Below, piece by piece: positions 47,711 to 56,290 of a stretch of 64,000 bases of DNA (position 1 is its first letter; each line of letters opens with the position of its first letter). Source of the DNA: Gimesia benthica. Its GTDB lineage: Bacteria > Planctomycetota > Planctomycetia > Planctomycetales > Planctomycetaceae. The DNA lies in NCBI RefSeq assembly GCF_009720525.1, contig NZ_CP043930.1, forward strand, positions 3,690,501-3,754,500, written 5' to 3'. The notes under the pieces are model-generated. The model had not been told where the DNA came from, searched no databases, and saw nothing but the letters and a program-made list of their open reading frames with translations. The translations under genes and the position numbers were made by a program.

Positions 47711-47811
47711 TCGAACTGGCAGTCCTGTCGCGAGTACGCAGCTAGGCATATTGGCCCTTGTATCCATTCCTGCGGAATCTGTTTTTCGTTGAAACAATTT
47801 GTGCAGAATGA

Positions 47812-48239
47812 GAGCCTTGCTTTAAATTTCCCTGGGACGATGACACGATTTTTAAGCGTTATCTCGACTCTCGTATCGACCAGCGCGGCAATGACGGGCT
47901 TTTTCAAAGTGAAACGCTCATCAGATATGACCAATACATTGATGATGACTGGAATGTCCTTGTCCTAGCAGATATCCCGGACTTAAAAGAGAATAGAAGG
48001 CCAAAGAATAAGATCCTCGATTCAACCCTTGCTTCAACGGAGCTGGAAACGGGCAGAGTCATTTTTTTCACAATTATGACGGCGCATTCTGGCATTTCTT
48101 TACGAACGATGAGCAAATGATTGATTCCATGCTTCGCAGCCAGAAAACCAATGCAGATCTGTACCTGCGATATGTTCAATATCAAAACGACTATCCGAAT
48201 CCGGGTGCCTATCGTGATGACGATCCACCTCGAGTCTGA
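47812..48239 (+). pseudogene. Broken or frameshifted gene of unknown function
   Basis: A plus-strand frame from 47812 reads FKFPWDDDTIFKRYLDSR and continues through RYDQYIDDDWNVLVLADIPD to about 48060. It then shifts at a seven-T run (48062-48068). Adding one T continues it as HNYDGAFWHFFTNDEQMIDS and ends PNPGAYRDDDPPRV at the stop 48237-48239. The spliced protein looks real (polar, aromatic-rich, about 140 residues) but has no start codon: an in-frame stop (47809) precedes it. So it is either a pseudogene that has lost its N-terminus or a gene with more than one sequence error. Function unknown. Confidence 0.5.
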
Positions 48240-48354
48240 CAATAGGAGACATCGGAATTCGTGCGAACGGATTGGCGGGTCAATGCACTTGCAGTTAAAC
48301 ACCTGCCCGGGCTATTTGAACGAACAATCAAAGCGAAGTATTCAACAACCGGAT

Positions 48355-49119
48355 TTATTTGTGATTCAGCGATTCACTGTAAGGCAGTTCTTCGATGTTC
48401 CCCAGGCCGAAGACCTGCAGGAAGCGGCTGGTTGTGATGTATTTGACTTCGGCTTTCTTGTCTTCGTTGCGCTCAATGGAGATCAGTTCGCGACGGATCA
48501 ACTGACGCAGGATGCCGGCCGCCTTGTCTTTGCCGGCGGCGATGATCTCGTCCTTGGTGATCGGCTGGCGATAAGCGACCAGCGCGAGGACTTCCAGCGC
48601 GTCCTGGGTCAGTTTGACCTCCTTAGGGCCGAAACCATACACGCGGTTGCGGATGCGTTCGAAGTCGTGACGGAGAATCAGGCGATAGCCCCCCTCCTCC
48701 ATGCGGATTTCGTACGGGCGGGCCTCGTCGTTGTACTGGCGGTTCAGATCGTCGAGCAGATCGTCGACGTAAGATGTCGAGTACTCGTCGTTCAGCAGTG
48801 AGCAGAGTTTCTTCGTGGTCAGTGGTTTGCCGCCGACAAACAGCGCGGCTTCGATGATAGCACGCGGGGGAATCCGGGTTTCCCGTTTGGTGGCTGTCTG
48901 AGAACTGGTTTTGACGGCAGCCGCTGCAGCAGGCTCGTCTGTCTCAGGTTCCTCGGGGAGTTCCAGGTCCCGTTCGACGGCTTCCAGCGCTTCGAGCGTC
49001 CGTTCGTAGTCGGCGTCGATTTCTTCATCGACCTGACCTGATGACGAAAAGGCGGCCAGAAAGTCATCTTCGCTGGAAAGTCGATCGTCGTCGGCTGGGG
49101 TTTCTTCTTCCTGGGACAT
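48355..49119 (-). CDS. scpB: Segregation and condensation protein B
   Basis: 254-residue kleisin partner that, with ScpA and SMC, forms the bacterial condensin. Two winged-helix domains lie at about 80-160 and 165-245: IIEAALFVGGKPLTTKKLCSL and LTQDALEVLALVAYRQPITKDEI are characteristic. The first ~80 residues are an acidic extension (SSEDDFLAAF, EIDADYERTLEALEAVERDL) not found in the usual ~200-residue ScpB. AAGGA lies about 8 bases before the ATG. ScpA is not seen nearby. Confidence 0.92.
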   Translation of the reverse strand: MSQEEETPADDDRLSSEDDFLAAFSSSGQVDEEIDADYERTLEALEAVERDLELPEEPETDEPAAAAAVKTSSQTATKRETRIPPRAIIEAALFVGGKPLTTKKLCSLLNDEYSTSYVDDLLDDLNRQYNDEARPYEIRMEEGGYRLILRHDFERIRNRVYGFGPKEVKLTQDALEVLALVAYRQPITKDEIIAAGKDKAAGILRQLIRRELISIERNEDKKAEVKYITTSRFLQVFGLGNIEELPYSESLNHK

Positions 49120-49157
49120 TCCCTCAATCCTTTCAGGGAACCGGAGAAATCAGTCAG

Positions 49158-49634
49158 TTACTGATTTAAGGTCAAGACAAACGCATCCCACTCGGACTCT
49201 TCCTGTAGCGGACCGATGTGGGCAGTGGCGTTATTGTGCATGTTTATGCGAAGTTGATCAACCTTTTTCTGGCAGCCGGGACAATGGGCCAGATGTTCCT
49301 TCATTTTACTGGTTGTTTCGGCGTCGAGCTTGTGAGCGACGAACGCTTCCGCATGGTTCAGCGCTTCATCACAGTACAGTCCACCCGGGCACTTCTTACC
49401 GACCTTCTTCGCGACCTGTTCGGTTGGCGGTTCTGCAGAGCCTGAGAACGAGTTCAGACCAAAAAAGCCGACCAGCCCGACGGCCAGACAGGCGGTGAGA
49501 ATCTCGGCCCCGGTGATCATGTGGCTGACTTTACGTCGCTTCTTCATCACGGTGACAAATTGTTCCAGGTCGCCCGGCGCACAGGCCTTCCATTCAGATT
49601 CTGATTCGGTTTCGGATGTAAGTTGTGTATTCAT
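49158..49634 (-). CDS. Anti-sigma-like zinc-finger membrane protein
   Basis: 158-residue single-pass protein: cytoplasmic start, one hydrophobic helix (about 40-62, MITGAEILTACLAVGLVGFF) and a cysteine-rich part with two cysteine pairs (CPGGLYC near 83-89 and HLAHCPGCQKKVD near 114-126). The HCPxC pattern resembles the zf-HC2 domain of anti-sigma factors, but here it would lie on the far side of the membrane if the N-terminus is cytoplasmic, so this may instead be redox-related. AGGAGG lies 8 bases before the ATG. No sigma-factor gene is adjacent. Confidence 0.55.
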   Translation of the reverse strand: MNTQLTSETESESEWKACAPGDLEQFVTVMKKRRKVSHMITGAEILTACLAVGLVGFFGLNSFSGSAEPPTEQVAKKVGKKCPGGLYCDEALNHAEAFVAHKLDAETTSKMKEHLAHCPGCQKKVDQLRINMHNNATAHIGPLQEESEWDAFVLTLNQ

Positions 49635-49792
49635 TTTTTAAACCTCCTACTGTCAAAGTAGGATTTGTACCAGTTCTCGAGCGGGGTGATACCCTGTGTT
49701 CATTATCGTAGTCTGCTCTGGTGTGATCTGTGAGATAGCTTACACTTCCTGCACATTTCTGATGAGCACATCTGGGGATGGACAATCTAAGT

Positions 49793-50548
49793 TCAGGCTT
49801 CCGCTCCTCTTAAGACAAATTCTCCCGACTGATCCGGTTTGGACTGAAAGGCGGGGGTGAGTTTGAAATCAATCGAATGAGCCAGATAGCGGGCCTTTCT
49901 GAGGATGATATGTCGTTTCTGGATATCGATACTGCGTTCGTCCTGCAGTTCGCCCAGCAGGACAGTCACGGTTTCACGTGTGCTGCCGATAATACTCGCC
50001 AGTTCCTGGTGCGAGAGTTTGATATTGATCAGGACGCCTTCGGGGGTAAACCGGCCGTATTTTTCCGCCAGTTCCAGCAGCAGGTGCGTCAGCCGGTCGC
50101 GGTTGGAACGAAACAGCAGGGATTTGAGCCGCTGTTCCACCCGTTGTCGTCGGAGTCCCATCAGCTTGGTCACGCCCAGTGAGACTTCGGGATGCTGGTG
50201 CATCAGATCCTGAATCACGACTCCGGGAATGCGGAGAATGGTCGATTTCAGCATGGCTTCGGCATACTCTTCACGTTCGCCGCCGCCGAGGATCGCCAGT
50301 TCCCCAAACAGCTCACCCGGCTCGATCAGTGCCAGCAGAGCCTGTTTGCCTTCCCCCGTGATGTGGTAGAGCTTGATTCTGCCGTTGAGCAGCAGGTAGA
50401 CCGAGTCGCTGGTTTCGGTCGGGAGATAAACCATGTTTCCCCGCGCGAACTGCTTGACGGACGCATTCCGTTCGACCTGGGCGATTTGATCTTCGCTCAG
50501 TCGTTCGAAGAGGTCACAGTTCTTGAGAAACCAGAAGTTTTTGTCCAT
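49793..50548 (-). CDS. Crp/Fnr-family transcription regulator
   Basis: 251-residue regulator with an N-terminal cyclic-nucleotide-binding-type barrel (about 10-125; GRIKLYHITGEGKQALLALI and LFGELAILGGG) and a C-terminal winged helix (about 145-225) with the recognition segment LSHQELASIIGSTRETVTVLL. No cysteine cluster for an Fnr-type iron-sulphur cluster is seen, and the phosphate-binding residues of Crp are only partly kept, so the ligand is unknown. Start is uncertain between 50548 and 50563 (adds 5 residues). NAD(P)H-hydrate epimerase lies upstream in the same direction. Confidence 0.87.
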   Translation of the reverse strand: MDKNFWFLKNCDLFERLSEDQIAQVERNASVKQFARGNMVYLPTETSDSVYLLLNGRIKLYHITGEGKQALLALIEPGELFGELAILGGGEREEYAEAMLKSTILRIPGVVIQDLMHQHPEVSLGVTKLMGLRRQRVEQRLKSLLFRSNRDRLTHLLLELAEKYGRFTPEGVLINIKLSHQELASIIGSTRETVTVLLGELQDERSIDIQKRHIILRKARYLAHSIDFKLTPAFQSKPDQSGEFVLRGAEA

Positions 50549-50760
50549 GGACCTAAATCTCATCCCTGCGTTTTGACGCAGGTACCGGTAGCAGTAGTCA
50601 ACGGTCAGTCAAACAGGCCCACTCACTCGGGTTATCGGGCAAACTATAATATATCGGGTTTAAGGCAGATTTGAGAACCCCCGTTTTTGCGAATCGGCTG
50701 TTTTTTCCATTTTGTCGGCTGATGACAGCTGGGAAGTGAGAGCCGCTGATCAGCCAGAAA

Positions 50761-51444
50761 CTACTGTTTTTGCAGGAGTTCCGTGATGATCTGTCGCGGT
50801 GCACCGATCCCCAGCACATGTACGGTGCCCGTATATTGCTGCGACTTCGGTTCTGCGAAACCTTGCTTTTCAGCCACCATGGTCGCTGTTTGCGATGCGA
50901 CAATGCATTCTCCCAAAGTCTGTCCCGTGTCACAGTCGAGGCCCGAGGGGAGATCGATGGCCAGGATGTTGGCGGGGGCATCGTTCATCATCCGGATCGC
51001 AGTGGCAAAAGGTTCGCGAACCTCTCCCTGCACGCCGGTCCCCAACAGGGCGTCGACGATCCACTCGGCTGAATCGAGGAACGCACGAAATCGTTCCGGA
51101 TCCTGCAGATCGGGGTCGGCTTGAATCGAGAGACCCATCCGCGAAGCGACCTGGTAATTCGTGGCGGCATCACCGGTGAGCTGTTCGGGATCGGTGAGCA
51201 GATAGAGTTCGACGGGGATACCGGCGTTTTCCAGGTGACGGGCGATGACGAAGCCATCCCCGCCGTTATTCCCCTTACCCGCACAGATTTTGATGGGACC
51301 CTGGGCTTTGAGCGAGACGAGTAACTCGAACACGCCGCGGCCGGCATTCTCCATCAGGGCAATTCCGGGGAGCCCGAATTCTTCAATCGTACGCTGGTCG
51401 ACGCTGCGAACTTCTTCCCGGCTGAGTCGTTCGATCGGTGACAT
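50761..51444 (-). CDS. nnrE: NAD(P)H-hydrate epimerase
   Basis: YjeF N-terminal-domain protein (227 residues) that repairs damaged NAD(P)H hydrates by epimerisation. Conserved parts: LPGIALMENAGRG, the CAGKGNNGGDGFVIARHL loop, DALLGTG and AIDLPSGLDCDTGQ. Only the epimerase domain is present; the dehydratase half (NnrD) that often fuses to it is missing and may be elsewhere. I chose the ATG at 51444 because GAGGAG lies 4 bases upstream; a longer reading from 51483 adds 13 residues without a site. Confidence 0.87.
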   Translation of the reverse strand: MSPIERLSREEVRSVDQRTIEEFGLPGIALMENAGRGVFELLVSLKAQGPIKICAGKGNNGGDGFVIARHLENAGIPVELYLLTDPEQLTGDAATNYQVASRMGLSIQADPDLQDPERFRAFLDSAEWIVDALLGTGVQGEVREPFATAIRMMNDAPANILAIDLPSGLDCDTGQTLGECIVASQTATMVAEKQGFAEPKSQQYTGTVHVLGIGAPRQIITELLQKQ

Positions 51445-51607
51445 TTTGCTCCTCATTTGGTCAAAAAACCGCTTTGACTTCAATTTGAAACGGCGAAAAA
51501 TCGATCAAAGCGGGGGTATAAACAGTGGTTACGGGGTTTTCACCAGACACAAATTCAATTACGATTCCCCCTGACGCGGGCAGCACTTCTTCCCGGCCTC
51601 TTTTCAA

Positions 51608-52459
51608 ATGGAAAATCTAAGTCTCCAACAGGATACTTCTGGAGAGTCAGCTGTGATAGACGAATATTCTGATCGATGGGCTCTGATTACGGGTGCTTCA
51701 TCCGGAATCGGCCTTGAATTTGCGCACCGGCTGGCCGCACGGGGAATGCATCTGGTGCTGACGGCACGTCGTCAGGAGCAGTTGGAAGAGCTGGCAGCCG
51801 ACCTGCTGACCCGGCATGGAACCAAAACAGAAGTCGTCGTGCTGGACCTTTCCGAACCGGAGGCACCCCGGAAACTCTATGATGAGATCAACGCACGTGG
51901 TGTGCAGATCGAACTGCTGATCAACAACGCCGGTTTCAGCGTGGTTTCGGATATTGCCTCGACCGACCGGGAACGGGTAATGCAGATGGTGCAGCTGAAT
52001 ATGGGCGCATTGACCGATCTGACTTACCTCTATCTGCCCGAAATGATGGAACGGGGACACGGCGGAATCATCAATATCGCTTCGGTCGCCGCGTTTCAGC
52101 CGGTGGCCTACATGTCCGCCTATGCTGCCAGCAAAAGTTACGTACTGCACTTCACCGAGGGACTCTGGGCGGAAGCCCGCGACAAAGGGGTGACAGTGAC
52201 TGCACTCTGCCCCGGAACGACGCAGACGGAGTTCTTCGATGTGGCCGGCGTGGAAGGCTGGCTGAAGAAGCATCGCTATCAGACCGTCGATCAGGTGGTC
52301 AAGACCGGCCTCAAAGCCCTGGAAAAGAAACGCCAGTATATGGTTTCCGGCTGGGGCAATTACCTGCTCTCACTGCTGGTCCGCATCGCGACCCGCCGCA
52401 CGGTGGTGGTCGAATCGATGAAATATTTCCGCCCGCAGCCTCAGAAAGAGAAAAAATAG
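51608..52459 (+). CDS. Short-chain dehydrogenase/reductase
   Basis: 283-residue classical SDR. Cofactor motif TGASSGIG (about 29-36), NNAG (about 111) and catalytic YAASK with the upstream serine (IASVAAF) are all intact. Substrate cannot be predicted. NADP is likely because of ARRQ after strand 2. The start is doubtful: ATG at 51608 lacks a ribosome site, and a GTG at 51653 with GGAG upstream would remove 15 residues and still leave the full Rossmann fold. Confidence 0.88.
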   Translation: MENLSLQQDTSGESAVIDEYSDRWALITGASSGIGLEFAHRLAARGMHLVLTARRQEQLEELAADLLTRHGTKTEVVVLDLSEPEAPRKLYDEINARGVQIELLINNAGFSVVSDIASTDRERVMQMVQLNMGALTDLTYLYLPEMMERGHGGIINIASVAAFQPVAYMSAYAASKSYVLHFTEGLWAEARDKGVTVTALCPGTTQTEFFDVAGVEGWLKKHRYQTVDQVVKTGLKALEKKRQYMVSGWGNYLLSLLVRIATRRTVVVESMKYFRPQPQKEKK

Positions 52460-52554
52460 AGCGCGCATGAACATGTGTGTCAACCGGGGGCTGTAAAGAA
52501 TTTCGGAATGATTGCTTTTTTTAGCTCATTTCAGAGCAAAAACAGTCCGGCAAG

Positions 52555-52584
52555 TTGACGATCTGGCGGGAGACTCAGTATAAC
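52555..52584 (+). promoter_or_regulatory. Likely promoter of rpsN-rpsR
   Basis: TTGACG (52555-52560) and TATAAC (52579-52584) are 18 bases apart, about 40 bases before the rpsN start. Both hexamers are one base from consensus. A short leader fits a ribosomal-protein gene. Confidence 0.58.
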
Positions 52585-52625
52585 AGTCGTTCCTATTTTT
52601 GGAATTTGTCGAAGAAGGTATATAA

Positions 52626-52895
52626 ATGGCATCCAAATCGAAGATTGAAAAACAGAAGAGAATTTACGCTCTGGTAGAAAAGCATGCTGAAAAGCGGGCT
52701 GAGCTGATTGCCAAAGGGGACTACGAAGGCCTTGCCAAACTGCCTCGTAACTCCAGCCGCACCCGTATGCGTCGTCTCTGTCAGCTGACAGGTCGTCCTC
52801 GTGGTAACTACCGTAAGTTCCAGATTTCGCGTATCGCTCTGCGGGATATGGCTTTAGATGGCCTGATCCCCGGCATGAAAAAATCCAGCTGGTAA
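52626..52895 (+). CDS. rpsN: 30S ribosomal protein S14, zinc-free type
   Basis: 89-residue uS14. The C-terminal half is conserved: [20 protein letters not shown] and [20 protein letters not shown], ending KKSSW as usual. It lacks the two CxxC pairs of the zinc-binding form, so it is the long, C-minus type. It is not in the usual S10-spc cluster; rpsR follows 110 bases later. Confidence 0.95.
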   Translation: MASKSKIEKQKRIYALVEKHAEKRAELIAKGDYEGLAKLPRNSSRTRMRRLCQLTGRPRGNYRKFQISRIALRDMALDGLIPGMKKSSW

Positions 52896-53005
52896 GCGAA
52901 CCGGCCGCACTGTGTGAGTCGCGGCCCCTGCCAGCAAACTGAAATCAGCGTCGCCCCGGTTTCGGGTGTCCTATGTCCTACGACGCATGAAAAAGGAATA
53001 ACACT

Positions 53006-53287
53006 ATGTCAGTCGGTTTATCCCGTAAAGAGATTGTCAAACGTCGGAAAAAACGAGCTCGTCTGAAAAAGAAGCTCAAATGCCGGTTCTGCCCGGATGG
53101 TAACATTCCACGTCCCGTGTATGTCGATTACAAGGATCTGAGAACCCTGCGTTCTCTCCTGGATCGCGAAGGACGTATCCTGCCCCGTCGTCGGACAGGG
53201 ACTTCTGCCCTGTACCAGCGAGCTGTCCGTAAGGCAGTTTTGCGGGCACGCTTCATCGGTCTGCTGCCTTACGTTGCAGAAGACTAA
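53006..53287 (+). CDS. rpsR: 30S ribosomal protein S18
   Basis: 93-residue bS18. The diagnostic stretches [39 protein letters not shown] and [10 protein letters not shown] are present. A CRFC motif near the N-terminus marks the cysteine-bearing form. AGGA lies 8 bases before the ATG. Followed by a strong terminator; together with rpsN it forms a two-gene unit separated from the rpsF-rpsR-rplI order common in other bacteria. Confidence 0.95.
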   Translation: MSVGLSRKEIVKRRKKRARLKKKLKCRFCPDGNIPRPVYVDYKDLRTLRSLLDREGRILPRRRTGTSALYQRAVRKAVLRARFIGLLPYVAED

Positions 53288-53311
53288 GCGACTGAAGAGA
53301 AGAGACAAACG

Positions 53312-53347
53312 AAAAAGCTCTGGACTGATCTGGTCCAGAGCTTTTTT
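53312..53347 (+). terminator. Intrinsic terminator of rpsN-rpsR
   Basis: AAAAAGCTCTGGA (53312-53324) pairs with TCCAGAGCTTTTT (53334-53346) with a 9-base loop and ends in a T run. The A-rich 5' side makes it bidirectional in form, though its site suits the plus strand. Confidence 0.85.
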
Positions 53348-53385
53348 AATGCGCGTTGTGAAGACAATGACTTCTGTGTGGTCGC

Positions 53386-53886
53386 TTACCAGTGAAACCC
53401 GGTGGGAAACGAATCGGTTTCGAAGGCATCGAGCAGGCCGGCGTCCGTTTTGTCTTTCTGATCCAGGGTTGCTTCGGCACAGGACTCTTCGGTTTCCCAG
53501 ATCACGACTTTGACGGCCTGTACTCCCAGGTCGTTGAGCAGATTCGGACAGACTTCGTCCAGCAGGTAGCGGGCCATGTTTTCTGCGGTCGGATTGTACG
53601 GCAGTACGAAGTATTTGGTCGGTTCGACCATGCGGATTGCGTTCAGGCCGTTTTCGTCTTCGATGTTGAGCAGGAAGCCGTGATCCCAGTTTTCGTCGAT
53701 CCAGCCTTTCAGCAGCGCCTTGAGTTGCGCAAAGTCGATAATCCGACCCACGGCGTCCGTTTCCGGGCCGGTGACGTAAAAATCAGCGATGTAATTATGG
53801 CCGTGAAAGAACTGGCATTTTCCTTCGTGGCGAAACAGACGGTGTCCGGCGTTAAACTTGACCCGTCGCATAATTGTCATACCCAT
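53386..53886 (-). CDS. 6-pyruvoyl-tetrahydropterin synthase / QueD-like protein
   Basis: About 166-residue member of the PTPS/QueD family, which makes 6-carboxy-tetrahydropterin (queuosine route) or pyruvoyl-tetrahydropterin. The zinc histidines are in FNAGHRL and FFHGHNY; the catalytic cysteine is in GKCQF just before the second. A glutamate in the family's C-terminal position appears in WETEESCAEA. It is longer than typical QueD (~120), with an extra C-terminal stretch (DAGLLDAFETDSFPTG). It follows the hisI and ceramidase-like genes in the same direction. Start (53886 versus 53880) is uncertain. Confidence 0.82.
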   Translation of the reverse strand: MGMTIMRRVKFNAGHRLFRHEGKCQFFHGHNYIADFYVTGPETDAVGRIIDFAQLKALLKGWIDENWDHGFLLNIEDENGLNAIRMVEPTKYFVLPYNPTAENMARYLLDEVCPNLLNDLGVQAVKVVIWETEESCAEATLDQKDKTDAGLLDAFETDSFPTGFHW

Positions 53887-53938
53887 GTGACTCACTCAAC
53901 CTCTCAACTGGGGTTTGCTGAACGATTCTGAAATTCGG

Positions 53939-55342
53939 TTAACTGTTTAACAGGGACTGCATGCCCTGCGTCATAATAGCGTCTATCCCGGGATCGCAGA
54001 AAGCGACGCTGACTTCATATCCGCCGGCGGGGTACTCTTCGGCAACCGGGATGTACCATGGTCCCCCATCCCCGTAAGCGGCTGTGGCGATGAATTCATC
54101 CGGCTGGATTTTCTGGGCTCGCAGCTGGTATTCAATGAAACTCTCGGCGGGCAGGTGCAGCGTTTTGATATCGTTGACCTGCAGTGAACTCAGGGTGATC
54201 GGGATCTGCTTCTCAATCCGTTGCAGCCAGGCCAGCATGTAGGAAGGACGGTTGCGATTCACAACGCTGTTACTTTTGTTGGAAATCGTCTTCGTTAACT
54301 CTTCTACGCTGAAACTGCTCCGCACGGGAGGTAAAATGTCATGAGTTTTCCAGGTCAGTTTGCCGACCGGCTCAGGTTTGAGCCCTTTTTCGGAAGCGAC
54401 GATGCCGTCGTAAATCCGTCGAGCCAGAATAGCCCGCATCGGCTTGGAGCCGTCATTGTACTTGCCGGCGGAAATGTTTCCGGAACAGCCGGTGAAGTAA
54501 ATGTGCGTGCAACCCGGTTCTTCCTGCTGACGCTGTTTACGGGCCATGCCGGTAAAGTCGCTGCTCACGCGGCCGTCGCCGTAATAGCTCATCGGATGGG
54601 TCGCATAGTAGTGACAGGAGACCAGCTTTTTGTCTTTGTTGTAGAAGGCGACTGTTTTCAGGAAGGGGTCGATGGTGCCTTCCGTCATGCTCCGCAGGCG
54701 TTCGTCCCGGCAGCTGCTGCCCCGCATACTGATGATCTTACCTTCCTTGTCGCGGTTGATCCGGCGGTTGGAAGCGACCTTGTCTACCCTTCCCTGACTG
54801 TGCGCGATATGCGTGAACGGCTCAGCCTTCGTAATCGCTGCAGAGACCGCTTTGCGGCCCTTGTCCAGGCATTCGTTGTAGAAATCCAGCTCGACGATAT
54901 GCGGCAGATCTCCCTGTTCCAGAACAATCTGTTCGGCGTTCAGACAGGCGAAAGGAGCATTGTGCTGGTGCACGCATTGCACGGCCACGCGATCAATGCT
55001 CGTTCCCGCGGCTTCGGCTAAAGCCTGCCGCCAGTTGATGTGAGCATCGTTGAGCAAGCCGGTCCAGTCGACCGCGCAGACCACAATCGGCTTGCCCGCA
55101 CCCAGCAGTACATAGCCGATCGCTTCCAGTGAATCATCGTAGCCGACGACCGGTTTAATCCAGCCACCACAGAGGGAATGCCCTTTGGGAGGCGACACAT
55201 CGAACCGGAAGGGGGCGATGTGCAGATTCGGATTGTTGGCTGTTTCGCTCTGGTTGGCAAAAGCCCACTCTTCGAGCGAATAAGCAGATCCCGCAGCCGC
55301 CAGCGAAGCAGCCAGGAAATCACGTCGACTGAAATGACTCAT
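53939..55342 (-). CDS. Tat-exported neutral/alkaline ceramidase-like protein
   Basis: 467-residue exported protein. The twin-arginine signal reads SRRDFLAASLAAAGSA. The body resembles the N-terminal catalytic domain of neutral/alkaline (non-lysosomal) ceramidases: zinc-type histidines in QCVHQHNAP and ATHPMSYYGDG, the VSSDFTG segment, and GCSGNIS. The immunoglobulin-like C-terminal domain of true ceramidases seems missing, so substrate may differ. Such proteins are common in Planctomycetes and mostly uncharacterised. It starts 27 bases after the hisI stop and ends 52 bases before the QueD-like start, probably one operon by chance of proximity. Confidence 0.72.
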   Translation of the reverse strand: MSHFSRRDFLAASLAAAGSAYSLEEWAFANQSETANNPNLHIAPFRFDVSPPKGHSLCGGWIKPVVGYDDSLEAIGYVLLGAGKPIVVCAVDWTGLLNDAHINWRQALAEAAGTSIDRVAVQCVHQHNAPFACLNAEQIVLEQGDLPHIVELDFYNECLDKGRKAVSAAITKAEPFTHIAHSQGRVDKVASNRRINRDKEGKIISMRGSSCRDERLRSMTEGTIDPFLKTVAFYNKDKKLVSCHYYATHPMSYYGDGRVSSDFTGMARKQRQQEEPGCTHIYFTGCSGNISAGKYNDGSKPMRAILARRIYDGIVASEKGLKPEPVGKLTWKTHDILPPVRSSFSVEELTKTISNKSNSVVNRNRPSYMLAWLQRIEKQIPITLSSLQVNDIKTLHLPAESFIEYQLRAQKIQPDEFIATAAYGDGGPWYIPVAEEYPAGGYEVSVAFCDPGIDAIMTQGMQSLLNS

Positions 55343-55369
55343 AATACACCTGTCGTGACTAAAACCGAT

Positions 55370-55855
55370 TTACAGTTTGGTTGGATTGGGAGCGTCTCCA
55401 TAAACCTCTTTCGGATCGAAAACCTTTTCGGTTTCCGTAAATTCGAGCGCCAGGCCTTTCTCTTTGCCTTCTTCACCAACGGGCACACGGCGATAGAAAC
55501 AGGAGCGATAACCAACGTGACAGCTGGCCCCGCCTCCCATGACATCGACACGCAGCCAGACCGTATCCTGATCGTCGTCGATCAGCAGTTCTTTGACTTT
55601 CTGGACCAGCCCGCTGGTAGCACCTTTGTGCCAGAGCACCTGTCGGCTGCGGCTCCAGTAGACGGCTTCACCCAATTCAATGGTCTTCTTGAGTGCTTCC
55701 TCATTCATGTAGGCATGCATCAGCAATTCACCTGAGGTGTAGTCGGTGGTGACAACCGGAATCAAACCGTCCTGGTCAAACTTGGGGGCCAGTTCGTTTC
55801 CTTCTTCTACCTGCTCGACTGAAGTCCTTCCAGCGAATTGAATTCCATCTGACAT
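55370..55855 (-). CDS. hisI: Phosphoribosyl-AMP cyclohydrolase
   Basis: 161-residue HisI, the third step of histidine synthesis. Family signatures: [14 protein letters not shown], then [19 protein letters not shown], the [12 protein letters not shown] metal site and the zinc cysteines in [14 protein letters not shown]. There is no fused HisE domain, so phosphoribosyl-ATP pyrophosphatase must be separate. It is longer at both ends than the ~110-residue core. GAGGAAAG precedes the ATG by 7 bases. Confidence 0.94.
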   Translation of the reverse strand: MSDGIQFAGRTSVEQVEEGNELAPKFDQDGLIPVVTTDYTSGELLMHAYMNEEALKKTIELGEAVYWSRSRQVLWHKGATSGLVQKVKELLIDDDQDTVWLRVDVMGGGASCHVGYRSCFYRRVPVGEEGKEKGLALEFTETEKVFDPKEVYGDAPNPTKL

Positions 55856-56290
55856 GATTTGTCTTTCCTCACTTCAATACGATCTTGATATATGACTCTG
55901 GAGAGTTTCTCTCCACTAGAGACGATTGTTTCCGGGTGGGCAGGTCTTCCAGCGGATGCGGTTGCGCATCGTTCTCTTCGGGAAATCAGCGCTCCTGATG
56001 ATATCATACGCAATGCGATCAGCGAGACACATCGTCTCAGGCGCTGTTCAAGCGGAAAACGAGAGATTTCCTGCCTGCGGGTACGGTTTCTTAACCGAAA
56101 TAGTAAACCCAATGATGGGGCAGGTCAGCAGTTTCAGCCGGGATTTTAAGAGGTTTCGCAGAATAATCGACGCGAAGCCGGCGAATAGTATACATGCGCA
56201 ATCTGACACTTTGAATCAGGGGCTGAGTAAAGGGGTTTGTTTTGTCTGATGACCCTGTTTCCTGACCCCGGGTTCGCTGATTTTCAAACC
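55856..56290. other. Intergenic region between hisI and the WYL regulator
   Basis: 435 bases with no supported gene. A perfect 7-base hairpin (TGGAGAG-TTT-CTCTCCA, 55900-55916) lies 45 bases before hisI in its leader. No T run follows it, so it is not a standard terminator. Otherwise nothing recognisable. Confidence 0.45.

Noticed and set aside
47695-48302. Two minus-strand frames opposite the broken gene at 47.8-48.2 kb
   Set aside because: Their translations mirror the plus-strand frame, which has better protein-like composition.
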